A stretch of 64,000 nucleotides of DNA from assembly GCA_963742345.1 (NCBI GenBank), contig CAVULO010000001.1:1-64000 (forward strand). The letters are read 5' to 3'. The notes under the pieces are model-generated. The model saw nothing but the letters and a program-made list of their open reading frames with translations. It did not search any database and had not been told where the DNA came from. This document shows positions 19,886 through 29,857 of the stretch, piece by piece. Each line of letters starts with the position of its first letter. The stretch's first letter is position 1. The position numbers and the translations under genes are program-made. Source of the stretch: Pseudolabrys sp963742345 (lineage in GTDB: Bacteria; Pseudomonadota; Alphaproteobacteria; Rhizobiales; Xanthobacteraceae).

Positions 19886-22411
19886 TCAGAATGTGCCCTG
19901 CAGATAGGCGTTGACTCGCACGCTGTGGGTTGGCCAGATGCCTTTGCCGGCGTCGATCCGGAAGAGGCCGTCCATGATTGACGCGCCGACTCCGGCGCCG
20001 TTCCGGAGGCGGCCTTCGTGGGTCCAGTCGTTTCGGTCACCGGCCCAGCCCAGGTCGTAGAACACGATTGGCCGGACGAACATGGAGCGGGTGGTGACCT
20101 CCACGTGTCCCATCCAGTACGCATCGCCGGATTCGGTCCCGGGGGCCAGGCCACGGATTGTGCGGAGGCCGCCCAGGTACCATTCGCGTTGCGGGGGGAC
20201 TCGCCGGCGAAGTGCCGCCACTGGCGGTGATCGCGCCCTCGAGGAAGGGGGCGACGGGGTGTGACAGGTGATATTCGAGGCGCCCGCGGATGTACGTGTA
20301 GGTGCCGCCCGCGCCTTCGCCGCGCATGTCGGTGGCGAGCTGGAAACCATCCGGGTCGAGGCCCCAGGTGGGGCGGGCGCGGAAGGCCAGGCCGGTGATC
20401 GTCCCGGAGGGGGTGCTGAATGTTTCGGAGCGGCGCATCGTGGCGCCGCCGAAGACGCCGGTGATGTCGAAGTGGGTACTCGGGGCTCGCGCCCCATTCG
20501 TGCTCGGTGAAGAGCCGCCAGGAGAAGGGCAGTGGACCGTCGGACTCGGTGCCTGAGAGTTCGGCGCCCCATGAGCGGTAGTAGAACCCCTCGTCGTCGC
20601 CGACGAGGAAATTCCAGACCGAGCTTCCGAAGCTGAGCGGGTCGCCCCAGTCGTTGGCGGAGTTCAGCCGCCGATAGGCGCCGAACGTGACCGTTCCCCA
20701 GGGGCTCGTCCGGGTGAGGGTCAGGGCGCCGTTTGGCTGGAGGTCCGCGACCCCAATGCGGGCTTCGGCGCGTGCGGACAGGCCTAAACCAAGCTCGTCG
20801 GGCAGCCGCTAGACCGGCGGAGAGGCCCTCTATTCGATTATAACCGATGGAGCCCGTCCCCGGGACCCCACTGGAACGCGACGGGCCGAGGGGACCAATC
20901 AGGTACTGCGTTGCCACGTAAGGTTTTAAGCAAGTCGGCGTGACTCAGTCGCAGTACCGGCATTTTCGAGCTCAACCGCGGAAGGTCCGGCGATCGTGCC
21001 AGGGCCGCTGTGTCGCAGGGAGTACTGATGAGCAACCGGGCGGCGCCGCCGTCGTGCATTTCGACTCGCTGCCAGGTGGGCCGCGCGCGCATTGGGTTTC
21101 GCGGGGAGTCTGTGACGCGCGGAGTCGGAGTCGTCGGGTCGGGTCATGCCCGATCGCATGGTCAGATGTGCGCCGCCGTGTGGCTTGGGGGATTGGGGAT
21201 TGGGGGCTGGGGACGGGGGGGCGGAGGGTGCGCCCGGCGCCGCGTCATGGCGTGTCGTGCGCCACGTCGTGCGCTAGTCGTGCGCGCCGGGTGTCGTGGT
21301 GTCGGTCAGCTCGGCGAGGCGCGGCAGGTGTCCGGGCCGTTCATCGCGGGGTAGTGGTAGCGGACTTCCCATCGCACGGGCACTCGCAAGGCGCTCACTC
21401 GCGCTTCGCCGTCGGCGTATCGCGACACTGGTAGCCAGAAACCGCTCTCGAGCAGTCGGTAGTCGAGTGTGATGACCGAGATGTCTGGCGGTCATCGGCA
21501 TGATCAGCGGCTTCACCCAGAAGGGCACGTCGTCGAACGTGTGCGGGTCGTCGTCTTTGGCGATGGCGACGATGTCCATTGGCGCGCGCAGAACCGGTAG
21601 ACGGCGCGCACGAGGTGTCCGGTCGTCGCGTCGAGCCAGAGGGATCCGGTGCCGATGTTCCAGAGGGGGTGGCGTGCGTGGAGTTGGACCTCGCGCAGGT
21701 GGATGGTGAGTTGTCCGCCGCCGCGCTGCCGGTGTGCGAATGGTCTCGGAGTCGCCGAGTGAGTAGCGGTAGTAGGCTTCGGCGCCAGGGGCGAGCGGGT
21801 CGATGATGTCGTCGATGTCGGTGTATGAGGTAGTGTCGTTGCGCTCACCGCCCATTGACAGCGTGCGGCGTCCGGGACGTAGGGCAGTGCGATGGCTTCG
21901 TCGTCCTCGTCATGTCGCTCGCGGCGGCGGGAAACATTGGCATGGCGTCGCGCGCGCCGGTGACGTCGACGATGGCGCCGAGCCCGCGCTGCCATTGGAC
22001 GTGCTCAGCGTGCTGCTGGCGGAGGAGGAGGCGATCGCGGCCGAGCACACCGATCGACATCCCACGGTGAGCTGCTCGAGCGACGGTCGCGTCGTAGCGG
22101 CGGAGCGACGAATCGTCGGCCGATCGCGCGGCGCGGGCGAGCGCGATGAGGGATCGGACACGTTCGCCGTCGTAGGCAGAGGCGAGGAGGGCGGGGGTGA
22201 GCGGGATGGTCCGTTCGGCGCGCAGGGTTTCGCGTCGCGCTCGGCGGGCCGCGCGGGCCGAGTCATCGCGGGCCGCACTGGCGGCCGCGGCGGCGGGCTG
22301 CGTATCCGGACGGGGAGAAGCTTGCGGAGATCCGGTGCCGGGGCGGGCGGTACCGCCCTGCGCGACCAGCACGATCAGGACGGACCAGATGTGCAGAAGA
22401 TGCCTCTCGTC
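19886..22411 (-). CDS. Large outer-membrane beta-barrel protein (Omp85/ShlB-like C-terminus), frameshifted
   Basis: The C-terminus is typical of a barrel: ESGDAYWMGHVEVTTRSMF, PIVFYDLGWAGDRNDW, GAGVGASIMDGLFRIDAGKG and a final Phe. Upstream pieces in alternating frames read WGPGDGLHRYNRIEGLSAG, RIGVADLQPNGALTLTRTSP, EHEWGARAPSTHFDITGVFGG and YIRGRLEYHLSHPVAPFLEG, all barrel-strand-like. The N-terminal third (22,411-21,300) has a signal-like segment HLLHIWSVLIVLVAQGG, then ERTIPLTPALLASAYDGE, HPLWNIGTGSLWLDATTGHLVRAV and VKPLIMPM. About 840 residues in all, needing at least eight frame changes. The start codon is not resolved. I have seen this general architecture only in Gemmatimonadota-like proteins; the name Omp85-like rests on the C-terminus. 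Confidence 0.5.
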
Positions 22412-22740
22412 GAGGGAGGTTGTAGGGGGTAGTACGACGGGGACGGGGCGAGTGTTTCGCGCCGGGATGGGGAGGCCGGGTGGCGAACCGCTGACCGCGC
22501 GGTCGCAGTGCTGCGAACGGAGAAGGGCGAGCTGAGGGGTCGGCAATATCGGGGACAGGCGCGAACTGATCGGCCTTGCGGGTGCTTGGTAATGGACGGA
22601 CCCCCCGACCGGGGACTACGAGGGTGGCGTAGGGTCGGAAATGGCCGCGGGTGATGTGATACATGACATATCTGGCGCTCGAATGGCGGCTTAGTGGCGG
22701 TGTTAGTGGCGTTAAACCATATTGATATCGGAGCGATTCC
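22412..22740. other. Divergent intergenic region
   Basis: No gene is seen. It separates the leftward outer-membrane gene from the rightward M13 peptidase gene and should contain both promoters. The last 60 bases before 22,741 are less GC-rich (AAACCATATTGATATCGGAG), ending in a plausible Shine-Dalgarno CGGAG. Confidence 0.4.
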
Positions 22741-24832
22741 ATGCGGTTGATCGATAGGCCATCGGCTGCAACTCGTCGGCGAATTCTGCTCGTGCTCGGC
22801 GGTCTTGGCGTGGCCGCGTTCGGGTTTCCGGTGCGCGGGACTGCGCAGGGGGCGGGGCAGGGACGCCGGTGCACCATGGGATCAACCCGGCCTACTTCGA
22901 CACCACGTGCGCGGCGTGCAACCAGTTCTACCAGTACGCCAATGGCAGTTGGCTCAAGACCGTGACGATCCCGCCGGACTATCCCGAGTGGGGTGCATTT
23001 GCGGCGATTTACGAGCGCAGTCTCGTGGCGCTGCGAGCGGTACTCGATTCACTGCCGCAGTCCAATCCCGCACCTGGCACGCCGGAGTGGAAAGTCGCCG
23101 CACTTCTATGCGAGCTGCATGGACTCCGCGCGCGCGGAGACGGATGGATCGGCGCCGATCAAGCCTGGAGCTCGCGCGCATTGACAGCATCACGGACGCG
23201 GCCGGGCTGCTTGCCGAGATCGCGCGGCTGCACCGGATGGGAGCCGGGCCGGGATTCTTTGCCTTCGCGGCGCCTGACGCCAAGCATTCAAACGACGAGA
23301 TCGCGAACCTCGCGCAGGGAGGGCTTGGGCTTCCGGAGCGGGATTACTACTTCCGGGCACGACACGGTCGCCGAGCGTACGCGGCATCAGTACGTGGATC
23401 ACATTGGGCGGACACTCGTGCTCACCGGCGTTCCCGCGGCCACGGCCGGTCGCGAGGCGCAGCGGATCATGGCGCTCGAGACCGCGCTGGCGAAGGCGTC
23501 GATGACGATCGTCGAGCAGCGGGATCCCAACGCGGTCTATCACAAGATGACTGTCGCCCAACTCGCGGCGATCACCCCCGGCTGGTCATGGGCGGCGTAT
23601 TTCCGCGACACCATGGGCGCCCGGGCATCACGACGATCAACGTGCATCAGCCCGAAGTTTTTCACCGCGTTCGCCCACCTGGTCCAGACGACGCCGATCG
23701 CCGACTGGAAGAGTTATCTCCGGTGGCAGTACGCCGCCGCGGCCGGCACCGTTTCTGAGCACCGCGTTCGTGAAAGAGAACTTCAACATGAGCAGCGTGC
23801 TCGATGGCACGACCGAGATCCGCCCACGGTGGAAGCAGTGTCTCTCGCAGACCGACCAACAGCTCGGCGAAGCTCTCGGCAAAGTGTACGTGGCACGAAC
23901 GTTCTCTCCCGAGGCGAAGGCCAGGGCCCTCACGCTGGTCCAGAATCTCGAGGCCGTGCTGCACGACGATCTCTCGACCCTTTCGTGGATGAGCGAGGCC
24001 ACACGCAAGCAGGCACAGATGAAGCTCGACGCCTTCGTCAACAAGATCGCGTATCCCGACCACTGGCGGGACTACACGGCGCTGTCCGTCAAGGACGGCA
24101 CCTTCTGGAACAACGCGATCGCGGCGGCGGAGTTCGAAATGCACCGCCAGCTCATGAAGATCGGCGGCCCGACCGACCGCACGGAGTGGCCGATGACACC
24201 TCCGACCGTCAACGCGCAGTACACCCCGTTCCTCAACGACATCACGTTTCCAGCCGGGATTCTGCAGCCGCCGTTTTTCGATCCCGAGGCGGACGACGCC
24301 TCGAACTACGGCGCGATCGGCAGCATCATCGGCCACGAGATGACGCACGGCTTCGACGATCAGGGCCGGCAGTTCGACGCCGCAGGGAAACCTGCGCGAC
24401 TGGTGGACACCGGCCGACGCCAGCGAGTACAACAAGCGGGCGGCGATCGTGGTCGATCAGTACAACCACGACCTCGTGATCGACACCCTGCATCTGAACG
24501 GCGAGCAGACCCTCGGCGAGAATATCGCCGATATCGGCGGGCGTCAAACTCGCGTACGCCGCGATGGAGCGCGCGCTCGCAGGGGCGTCCGCGGCCGTTG
24601 ATCGACGGCTTCACGCCGGAGCAGCGGTTCTTCCTCGCGCTACGCACAGGAGTGGGGAGAGGTGGACCGGCCCGCGTATGCGAGGACGCTGGTGCAGACC
24701 GACGTGCATTCCTCGCCGCAGTGGCGGGTGGAGACGCCGATCTCCAACATGCCGGAGTTCGCGCAGGCATTTCACTGCCAGGCGACGGCTGCGCTGGTGC
24801 GGCCGGATTCGGCGCGGGCGCAGATCTGGTAA
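22741..24832 (+). CDS. M13 family zinc metallopeptidase (neprilysin/PepO-like), frameshifted
   Basis: The ATG at 22,741 opens a signal peptide (RRRILLVLGGLGVAAFGF). The peptidase begins GINPAYFDTTCAACNQFYQYANGSWL, the usual M13 N-terminus. The zinc site HEMTH is at 24,334-24,348 in IIGHEMTHGFDDQG, and the third ligand motif GENIADIGG is at 24,515-24,540; NAQYTPFLNDITFPAGILQPPFF is also diagnostic. It ends SARAQIW at the TAA (24,830-24,832), close to the canonical CxxW terminus of the family but without that Cys. About eight indels break the frame, for example near 22,870, 23,160, 23,360, 23,640, 23,750, 24,395 and 24,540. Secreted or periplasmic peptide hydrolysis is expected. Confidence 0.85.
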
Positions 24833-24841
24833 CCGCATGCG

Positions 24842-25336
24842 ATGCCGAGAGCGACCGAGTTCATTGAGTACCTGGACCGCGTGCACGATCGCACGCGGCG
24901 GATCGTCGTGCTCATTCCGCGCGAGGCGGTGGAGTGGTCGCCCAAACCGGGGTGGTTCAGCTTCGGGGGGCTGGTCCGCCACCTCGCTGGTATCGAGCGG
25001 TGGATGTACGCGGAGACCGTGAGCGGCCGGCCATCGCGCTATCCGGGGCACGGCCGGGAGTTGGCGGATGGGTACGATGCAGTCCTCGCGTACTACGATC
25101 GGCTACACGCTGAGGCGCGCGCCGCGTTCGCGGCGCTATCGGACGACCGTCTGAATGAGAAGTGCACGACGCCGGCCGGGACGCCGATCACGGTCTGGAA
25201 GTGGCTCCGTGCGCATCTGGAGCATGAGGCCCATCATCGGGGGCAGCTCTACCTGATGCTGGCCATGCGCGACATCGCGACCCCGCCGATTTATGGTCTC
25301 ACTTCGGAGCAGGTCCAGGCGACCTCGCCTCGGTAG
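24842..25336 (+). CDS. DinB-family four-helix metalloprotein
   Basis: 164 residues in one clean frame. The three metal-binding histidines of the DinB/YfiT fold can be placed in VRHLAGIERWMY and EHEAHHRGQLYLML. The WSPKPGWFSFGGLVRH segment is typical of DinB_2 members. It starts 10 nt after the M13 peptidase stop and may be co-transcribed. Many homologues act as bacillithiol- or mycothiol-type thiol transferases, but the substrate in this lineage is not known. Confidence 0.8.
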   Translation: MPRATEFIEYLDRVHDRTRRIVVLIPREAVEWSPKPGWFSFGGLVRHLAGIERWMYAETVSGRPSRYPGHGRELADGYDAVLAYYDRLHAEARAAFAALSDDRLNEKCTTPAGTPITVWKWLRAHLEHEAHHRGQLYLMLAMRDIATPPIYGLTSEQVQATSPR

Positions 25337-25395
25337 ACGGGTAGGGGCGCTACGTGACCCCTGGGGCGGGGGGGCCGTCTTGGGCTGTAGAGCCC

Positions 25396-25941
25396 ATGCG
25401 AGTCCGCCAACTGAATCCGGATGTCCTGATCGCCGAGGACTTGAGCGTGGGCCAGCGGCTCGTCGGGGTGGGGCTGGTGGCCATGGGCGCGGCGGCGGTC
25501 TATCTGCCGACGGTCCCCTCCATCCCGGGTGATACGCACGCCGTCTGGCTCGCGGTGTTGCTGGCGATCGCCGGCATTGCGGTGTTCCGGGCAGCGGGGA
25601 CCCGGATCGTGATGTTCGACCGGGCGGCTGGGCTGGTGCGGGTCCGGATCCGTGCGCTGCTGGGGACCGCGGCATTCGTATACCGGCTGCCAGACATTGC
25701 CGACGCCGTCCTCGAGCTGGAGCCGGCCGGTGACGGGCGGAACGTCTATCGTGCGGCGTTCGTGATGCGCGACGGCACGCACCGCGCCTGGGCGACCTAT
25801 GCGACCGGATATCCGACGAACGAAGTGCGAGTGCTGCAGGCCGTTCGCCAATTCCTTGGCACCGCGGTCTCGCCAGCCGGTCCGGACGGGACCCCCGCGA
25901 TCCCCGGTCCCACGGACCCGATGCGGTCGCCGATCGGCTAG
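25396..25941 (+). CDS. Predicted membrane protein of unknown function
   Basis: From the ATG at 25,396 (MRVRQLNPDVLIAEDLSVGQRL) the 181-residue product has two hydrophobic segments (VGVGLVAMGAAAVYLP and AVWLAVLLAIAGIAVF) followed by a soluble domain with GTRIVMFDRAAGLVRVRIRALLG and VLELEPAGDGRNVYRAAFVMRDG, a pattern seen in small PH-like membrane proteins. The C-terminal tail is Pro/Gly-rich. No specific family is recognised. The frame is clean. Confidence 0.6.
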   Translation: MRVRQLNPDVLIAEDLSVGQRLVGVGLVAMGAAAVYLPTVPSIPGDTHAVWLAVLLAIAGIAVFRAAGTRIVMFDRAAGLVRVRIRALLGTAAFVYRLPDIADAVLELEPAGDGRNVYRAAFVMRDGTHRAWATYATGYPTNEVRVLQAVRQFLGTAVSPAGPDGTPAIPGPTDPMRSPIG

Positions 25942-26061
25942 GATTCGATCGGGCACCCGGCGCCGCCGCCTTGGCCGGCGCTGTTCCCTTACAACGACAG
26001 AATGCTCGCTCCGCCCGGGGTTCCGGGGGCGGAGGCCATTCCAAACGGCGGCACCCGCCTA

Positions 26062-26892
26062 ATGGACCGACGCACCATCTGGCGACACATCCTCGTTGCA
26101 TTCGCGACCGTCGCCGGGGCCTTCATCCTGGTCGAAGGCAGCGTCCTGATGATGACGCACGTCGTCGCGCCGCTGGTGCTTACCCATTACGAGCACAGCC
26201 CGGCGCTCAAGGCCGTGCCCAAACGCACGCGGACGCGTCGCGGCTTCGAGGCTGACCCGGTCAACGTCGCGTTAGTCGGAACGGCGGAGGAAGTCGCCAC
26301 AGCGTTTGCCAAGGCCGGGTGGTCGCGCGCGGACTCGCTGAGCCGCAGGAGCGATTTCGCGATCGCCAGGAGCGTCTTCCTCCGCCGTCCGGACTCCACC
26401 GCGCCGGTCAGCTCGCTCTTCCTCTACGGACGCCGACAGGACGTCGCGTACGAGCGCGAAGTGGGGCGGAGCGCCAGCAGGCGGCATCACGTGCGGCTGT
26501 GGCTGGCCGAGGGCGTCACCGACCAGGGGCGGCCCGTCTGGATCGGAGATGCGGCGTACGACCTGCGCGCCGGGGTAAGTCATCGCGCCCCCGTCCCGAC
26601 GCATCACATCGAGGCGGATGTCGACCGTGAGCGTGATACAGTGTTTGCCGATCTCGTGGCTGCGGGACAACTGAGCGAGCGCTACGACGTCACGGGTCTT
26701 GGCCCGCGCATCGACGCGCGTAATGCGGAAGGCGACCGCTTCGACACGGATGGAGAGCTGGACGTCGGCGTCATCTCGCCTGGTAACGTCACCCATGGCG
26801 CGGCTACGATCTTGAGCGACCCGTTGCTAGTCCGGTGGAAGAACACGCTGTTCGAGTGGTCGCATCAGATCACGCTGCACCTGAGGCCCTAG
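26062..26892 (+). CDS. LssY C-terminal domain protein
   Basis: From the ATG at 26,062 (MDRRTIWRHILVAFATVAGAF) there is one N-terminal membrane segment, then the LssY_C domain: DPVNVALVGTAEEVATAFAKAGW, SRRSDFAIARSVFLRRPDS, SLFLYGRRQDVAYEREVG and VWIGDAAYD. In other bacteria the same domain forms the C-terminus of LssY, fused to a PAP2 phosphatase; here it stands alone with a membrane anchor. Length is 276 residues in one frame. The role is unknown; an envelope location is inferred. Confidence 0.75.
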   Translation: MDRRTIWRHILVAFATVAGAFILVEGSVLMMTHVVAPLVLTHYEHSPALKAVPKRTRTRRGFEADPVNVALVGTAEEVATAFAKAGWSRADSLSRRSDFAIARSVFLRRPDSTAPVSSLFLYGRRQDVAYEREVGRSASRRHHVRLWLAEGVTDQGRPVWIGDAAYDLRAGVSHRAPVPTHHIEADVDRERDTVFADLVAAGQLSERYDVTGLGPRIDARNAEGDRFDTDGELDVGVISPGNVTHGAATILSDPLLVRWKNTLFEWSHQITLHLRP

Positions 26893-26983
26893 CACAGACT
26901 CAGATCCGGCGCTCAGACCCACAAACTGAGATCCGGGATCCGGGTACCGCACCGCATCGCGATCACCATATTCCGTCGCGACC

Positions 26984-28142
26984 ATGCCGTCATCCCGTAC
27001 CTACGACGTGATCGTCGCCGGACTCGGCGCGATGGGCAGCTCGGCCGCCTACCAACTCGCCCGGCGCGGGCAGCGAGTCCTGGGCCTCGACCGGTTCGAT
27101 CCGCCGCATGCGATGGGGTCGACCCACGGACATTCGCGGATCATCCGGACAGCGTACTGGGACGATCCCTCCTACGTGCCGCTCGTCGGGCGGGCGCACG
27201 AGTCGTGGCGCGAGCTGGAAGCCGCGAGCGGCGAGCGGTTGTACTACCCGACGGGCCAGCTCTATCTCGGCGCGCGCGACAGCATGCTCGTGAGCGGCGC
27301 GCGGGCCAGCGTGCGCCTCAACGGTATCCCTCATGAGGAGATATCCGGCGCCGCGCTCGCGGAGCGCGCGCCCGGATTGCGTGCGTCAGCCGAAACGGTG
27401 GCCATCTGGGAGCCGCATGCGGGTGTGCTGTTGCCCGAGCTGGCGGTGGCGACATTTCTGAAACTCGCCAAGCGGGCCGGGGCCGACATCCACACCGAGG
27501 AGCCACTCATCCGGTGGGACGCCGATGGTGGTGGTGTCGCCGTGACCACGCCGCGCGGGACCTACCGTGCGGACCGGCTCGTGCTGACGCTTGGTGCGTG
27601 GATGGAGAAGCTCGTGCCCGGCCTCGGCGTCGCGCTGGCAGCCGAGCGGCAGGTGATGCACTGGTTTCGGCCGAAGGCGGGGACGGCGGGGATCGGTCCG
27701 GACCGGATCGCGTGTTTCATGTGGGAGTACGAGGCGGGCCACATCTCGGTACGCGGTACCGGACATGGGTGAGGGATTCAAGGCGGGAATCCATCACGAC
27801 GGGCCGAAATCCGATCCCGATGCCGTCGACCGCAGCGTTTCCGCGCGCGACATCGAGCGGGTCAGCGCACGCGTGCGGGAGATGGTGCCTGATGCCGATC
27901 CATCGCCAGTCGCGTCGGCGGTGTGCTTCTACACCGACACCCCGGACGGGCAGTTTCTCATCGACGCCCATCCGCGGAGCGAGTCCGTCATCGTTGCCAG
28001 CCCGTGTTCGGGGCACGGGTTCAAGTTCGCGAGTGTGATCGGCGAGCTGCTGGCCGATCTGGCGACGACGGGGAACACGGACGCCGATCTCTCCCTGTTC
28101 CGGATCGCGCGCCATCGCGCCACGGCCGCAGCGAAGGCCTAG
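26984..28142 (+). CDS. Sarcosine/N-methyl-tryptophan oxidase-like flavoenzyme (one frameshift)
   Basis: The ATG at 26,984 begins a Rossmann FAD-binding motif VIVAGLGAMGSSAAYQLARRG, followed by GSTHGHSRIIRTAYWDD, as in SolA and monomeric sarcosine oxidases. One indel near 27,755 (GTACGCGGTACCG) moves the frame; the second part continues PDMGEGFKAGIHHDGP to SGHGFKFASVIGELLADL. The Cys in VCFYTDTPDGQFLIDAHP falls where these enzymes attach FAD covalently. The combined length of about 386 residues is normal. The expected reaction is oxidative demethylation of an N-methyl amino acid giving formaldehyde and hydrogen peroxide. Confidence 0.8.
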
Positions 28143-28516
28143 CTGCCTTTCGGCGGTGCGCCGGCTCGCTCCTCGCGTGGCTCACCAGGGCGGTACATGA
28201 TCACCCGGACGCGTTCGAGAGTCGTGAGACCACCTCCGATCATTTGATCGAGCTCGGGGAGGATCGCATCGATCTTCTCCTCCGTTTCCACGCATTCGAT
28301 CACGATCGGCAAGTCGAGCGACAGGACCTCGATCTTGTCGGAATGCACCTTGGAGCTGGCCCCAAAGCCCATGATGGCACGAACCACCGTGCAGCCCGCG
28401 TAGTGTTTCGCGCGCAGCAGTTGCGTGATGGCCTGGTACAGCGGTTTGCCTTTCCACTTATCACGCTCGCCGATGTGGATGCGCATCAGGACGCGTTCAC
28501 CCGTGAAACCCTGCAT
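28139..28516 (-). CDS. DUF190 family protein
   Basis: 125 residues with GERVLMRIHIGERDKWKGKPLYQAI, the block HYAGCTVVRAIMGFG and LPIVIECVETEEKIDAILPEL, the PII-like alpha/beta fold of DUF190. The ATG at 28,516 follows GGGAGG. It lies 45 nt downstream of crcB on the same strand, so both should be expressed from the fluoride-responsive promoter. DUF190 genes are often found beside crcB; a role in modulating the channel is inferred, not shown. The 3' end overlaps the flavoenzyme stop by 4 nt in convergent orientation. Confidence 0.85.
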   Translation of the reverse strand: MQGFTGERVLMRIHIGERDKWKGKPLYQAITQLLRAKHYAGCTVVRAIMGFGASSKVHSDKIEVLSLDLPIVIECVETEEKIDAILPELDQMIGGGLTTLERVRVIMYRPGEPREERAGAPPKGS

Positions 28517-28561
28517 GACTCCTCCCGGAAGCGGCTGACGGCGTATCAGAACACGACGATG

Positions 28562-28957
28562 TCAGAAATGCTCGCGCCATGTGATGAACTCGCGCGCGAG
28601 GATGAAACCCACAAACGTGAATACGAGTGCGGCGAGGACGCTGCCGAGTGCGTAGACGGTTGCACGCTGGTATTCGCCATCTTCCAGCAGCATTGCTGTT
28701 TCATAGCTGTACGTCGAGAACGTCGTATAGCCGCCGCAGAAGCCCGTCGTCAGCAGCGCGCGGAATTCGATGCTCCACGTTTGCGTCGTGAGTGCATAGC
28801 GGAGAAGGAATCCGAGGACCAGACTGCCGGTGATATTGATGACGAGCGTCCCGTACGGGAACGTGGCTCCCGCATGCTGCTGCACGAACGCGCCCAGGTA
28901 GTACCGGCACACGCCGCCGGCTGCCGCACCGATCGCTACGGCCCAGAACATTTTCAC
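28562..28957 (-). CDS. crcB: Fluoride ion channel CrcB/Fluc
   Basis: 131 residues with four hydrophobic segments. The family signatures are visible: GAAAGGVCRYYLG, FPYGTLVINITGSLVLGFL with the pore Asn, and LLTTGFCGGYTTFSTYSYE with the Phe-box TTFSTYS. The GTG at 28,957 is preferred because GGAGG lies 7 nt upstream; the ATG two codons later is an alternative. Fluc channels export fluoride as antiparallel dimers in the inner membrane. The gene follows a fluoride riboswitch, which gives direct regulatory support to the assignment. Confidence 0.93.
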   Translation of the reverse strand: MKMFWAVAIGAAAGGVCRYYLGAFVQQHAGATFPYGTLVINITGSLVLGFLLRYALTTQTWSIEFRALLTTGFCGGYTTFSTYSYETAMLLEDGEYQRATVYALGSVLAALVFTFVGFILAREFITWREHF

Positions 28958-29040
28958 CCTTGATCCTCCAAGAGAAATCGCCCGAGAGAAATCGCCGTCT
29001 GGCCGGCGAAGTGACTGGATCATTACCGATTGCGGGCAAC

Positions 29041-29079
29041 AAAAAAGCTCCCACGCTCGGCCTCGCGTAGGAGCCATCG
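29041..29079 (-). terminator. Intrinsic terminator of the fluoride riboswitch
   Basis: On the minus strand GCTCCTACGC (29,066-29,075) pairs with GCGTGGGAGC (29,047-29,056, one T-G wobble) and is followed by six T (29,041-29,046). The left arm includes the CTCC that pairs with GGAG in the aptamer pseudoknot, so fluoride binding and terminator formation are mutually exclusive. Transcription of crcB should therefore be on only with fluoride. Confidence 0.88.
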
Positions 29080-29128
29080 GCCTTCTCGTTCGTGACCGGG
29101 GCGGCGGTTTGGGTGAGCTCCATCACCC
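29064..29128 (-). ncRNA. Fluoride riboswitch (crcB motif)
   Basis: On the minus strand the element starts GGGTGATGGAGCTCACCC, in which GGGTG/CACCC form P1 and the loop carries GATGGAG. It continues AAACCGCC, a variable arm, and GCCGATGGCTCCTACG. The loop GGAGC pairs with GCTCC to form the pseudoknot. Order, spacing and the invariant GATGG, AAAC and CTCCTAC segments match the known crcB-motif aptamers. It lies about 106 nt upstream of crcB and overlaps an intrinsic terminator. Confidence 0.94.
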
Positions 29129-29144
29129 GAAATCACACTTCGCA

Positions 29145-29173
29145 ATCCTACCAGCGGGCCGCGGGCGGGTCAA
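29145..29173 (-). promoter_or_regulatory. Sigma70-type promoter for the fluoride riboswitch transcript
   Basis: On the minus strand TTGACC (29,168-29,173) and TAGGAT (29,145-29,150) are separated by exactly 17 nt. Initiation would fall about 7-8 nt downstream, 10 nt or so before the aptamer's first paired base. Element order, spacing and position relative to the riboswitch all agree. Confidence 0.75.
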
Positions 29174-29210
29174 CGACCGTCCTCCGGTGCGGCGGGTTCC
29201 CGATCGACTA

Positions 29211-29717
29211 TCAGCGCTTCGCTTGCGTCACGAATACGGTGAGCTTCGGCGTAGACAGGCGGCGCGCAGTCACGAGCGCATCCTGGACGTCGAGAAGCGT
29301 CCAACGCGGACGAGATAGGGTCTAGCCGCGCCGACGATGCGTGCTTCGTATCCATGCCCGCACAGTGACTGCTGCATTCGACTGCGCATCGAGCAGGCTC
29401 TCGAAGGACGCGACCTGCACCGTCCATTGGCGGGCGTTTGCACCAGCATTCGCGCCAGTGTTGGCACCGGGTTTGGTGCCGGATCGGCCGGCGATGTCGC
29501 CAGGCGAGGCGATCACGCGACCCGGGGTGACACGATCTGCAGCGGTGGGTGCGGCGCAGACCGGTGGTGCTTGTGCCGGTGCGACGGCGGGCGGGGGAGT
29601 CACACTGCGCGTCTGGGCGGACAGGTTCGGCGAGACCAGGCAGAGCGACGCACAGGCGCAGGCGATCCACGTGCCGAAGCAAGACCGCGAACCGTGTGCG
29701 TTCCGACGCCCGACCAT
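29211..29717 (-). CDS. Secreted SPOR-domain protein (frameshifted)
   Basis: The ATG at 29,717 follows AGGGAG and opens a signal sequence (FGTWIACACASLCLVSPNLSAQ). A Pro/Ala-rich linker leads to a SPOR domain: WTVQVASFESLLDAQS, then GYEARIVGAARPYLVRVGRFSTL and DALVTARRLSTPKLTVFVTQAKR in two other frames, ending at the stop at 29,211. Two indels (near 29,380 and 29,290) are needed. SPOR domains bind denuded glycan strands of septal peptidoglycan, so envelope or division-site localisation is likely. It lies immediately upstream of the fluoride-responsive unit on the same strand but that unit has its own promoter. Confidence 0.7.
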
Positions 29718-29857
29718 GTGTACTCCCTGCAGAAGACCCTGCCGTAAGATGCATTGGCTTGGGGCGAAGTGCATTGACGGTAGGCGCGGTGACTGGGGGT
29801 GTCGAGGTTCTGGACACCGCAGGGCATTCGGCCGCGTCTTATCCGCCGGGTCTTACT

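Noticed and set aside
27923..28963. 346-codon plus-strand frame through crcB and DUF190
   Set aside because: It crosses two well-supported minus-strand genes and the riboswitch region and has no recognisable feature.
29041..29079. Stand-alone terminator for the SPOR gene
   Set aside because: The stem reuses the aptamer pseudoknot strand, so it is the expression platform of the fluoride riboswitch rather than the end of the upstream gene.
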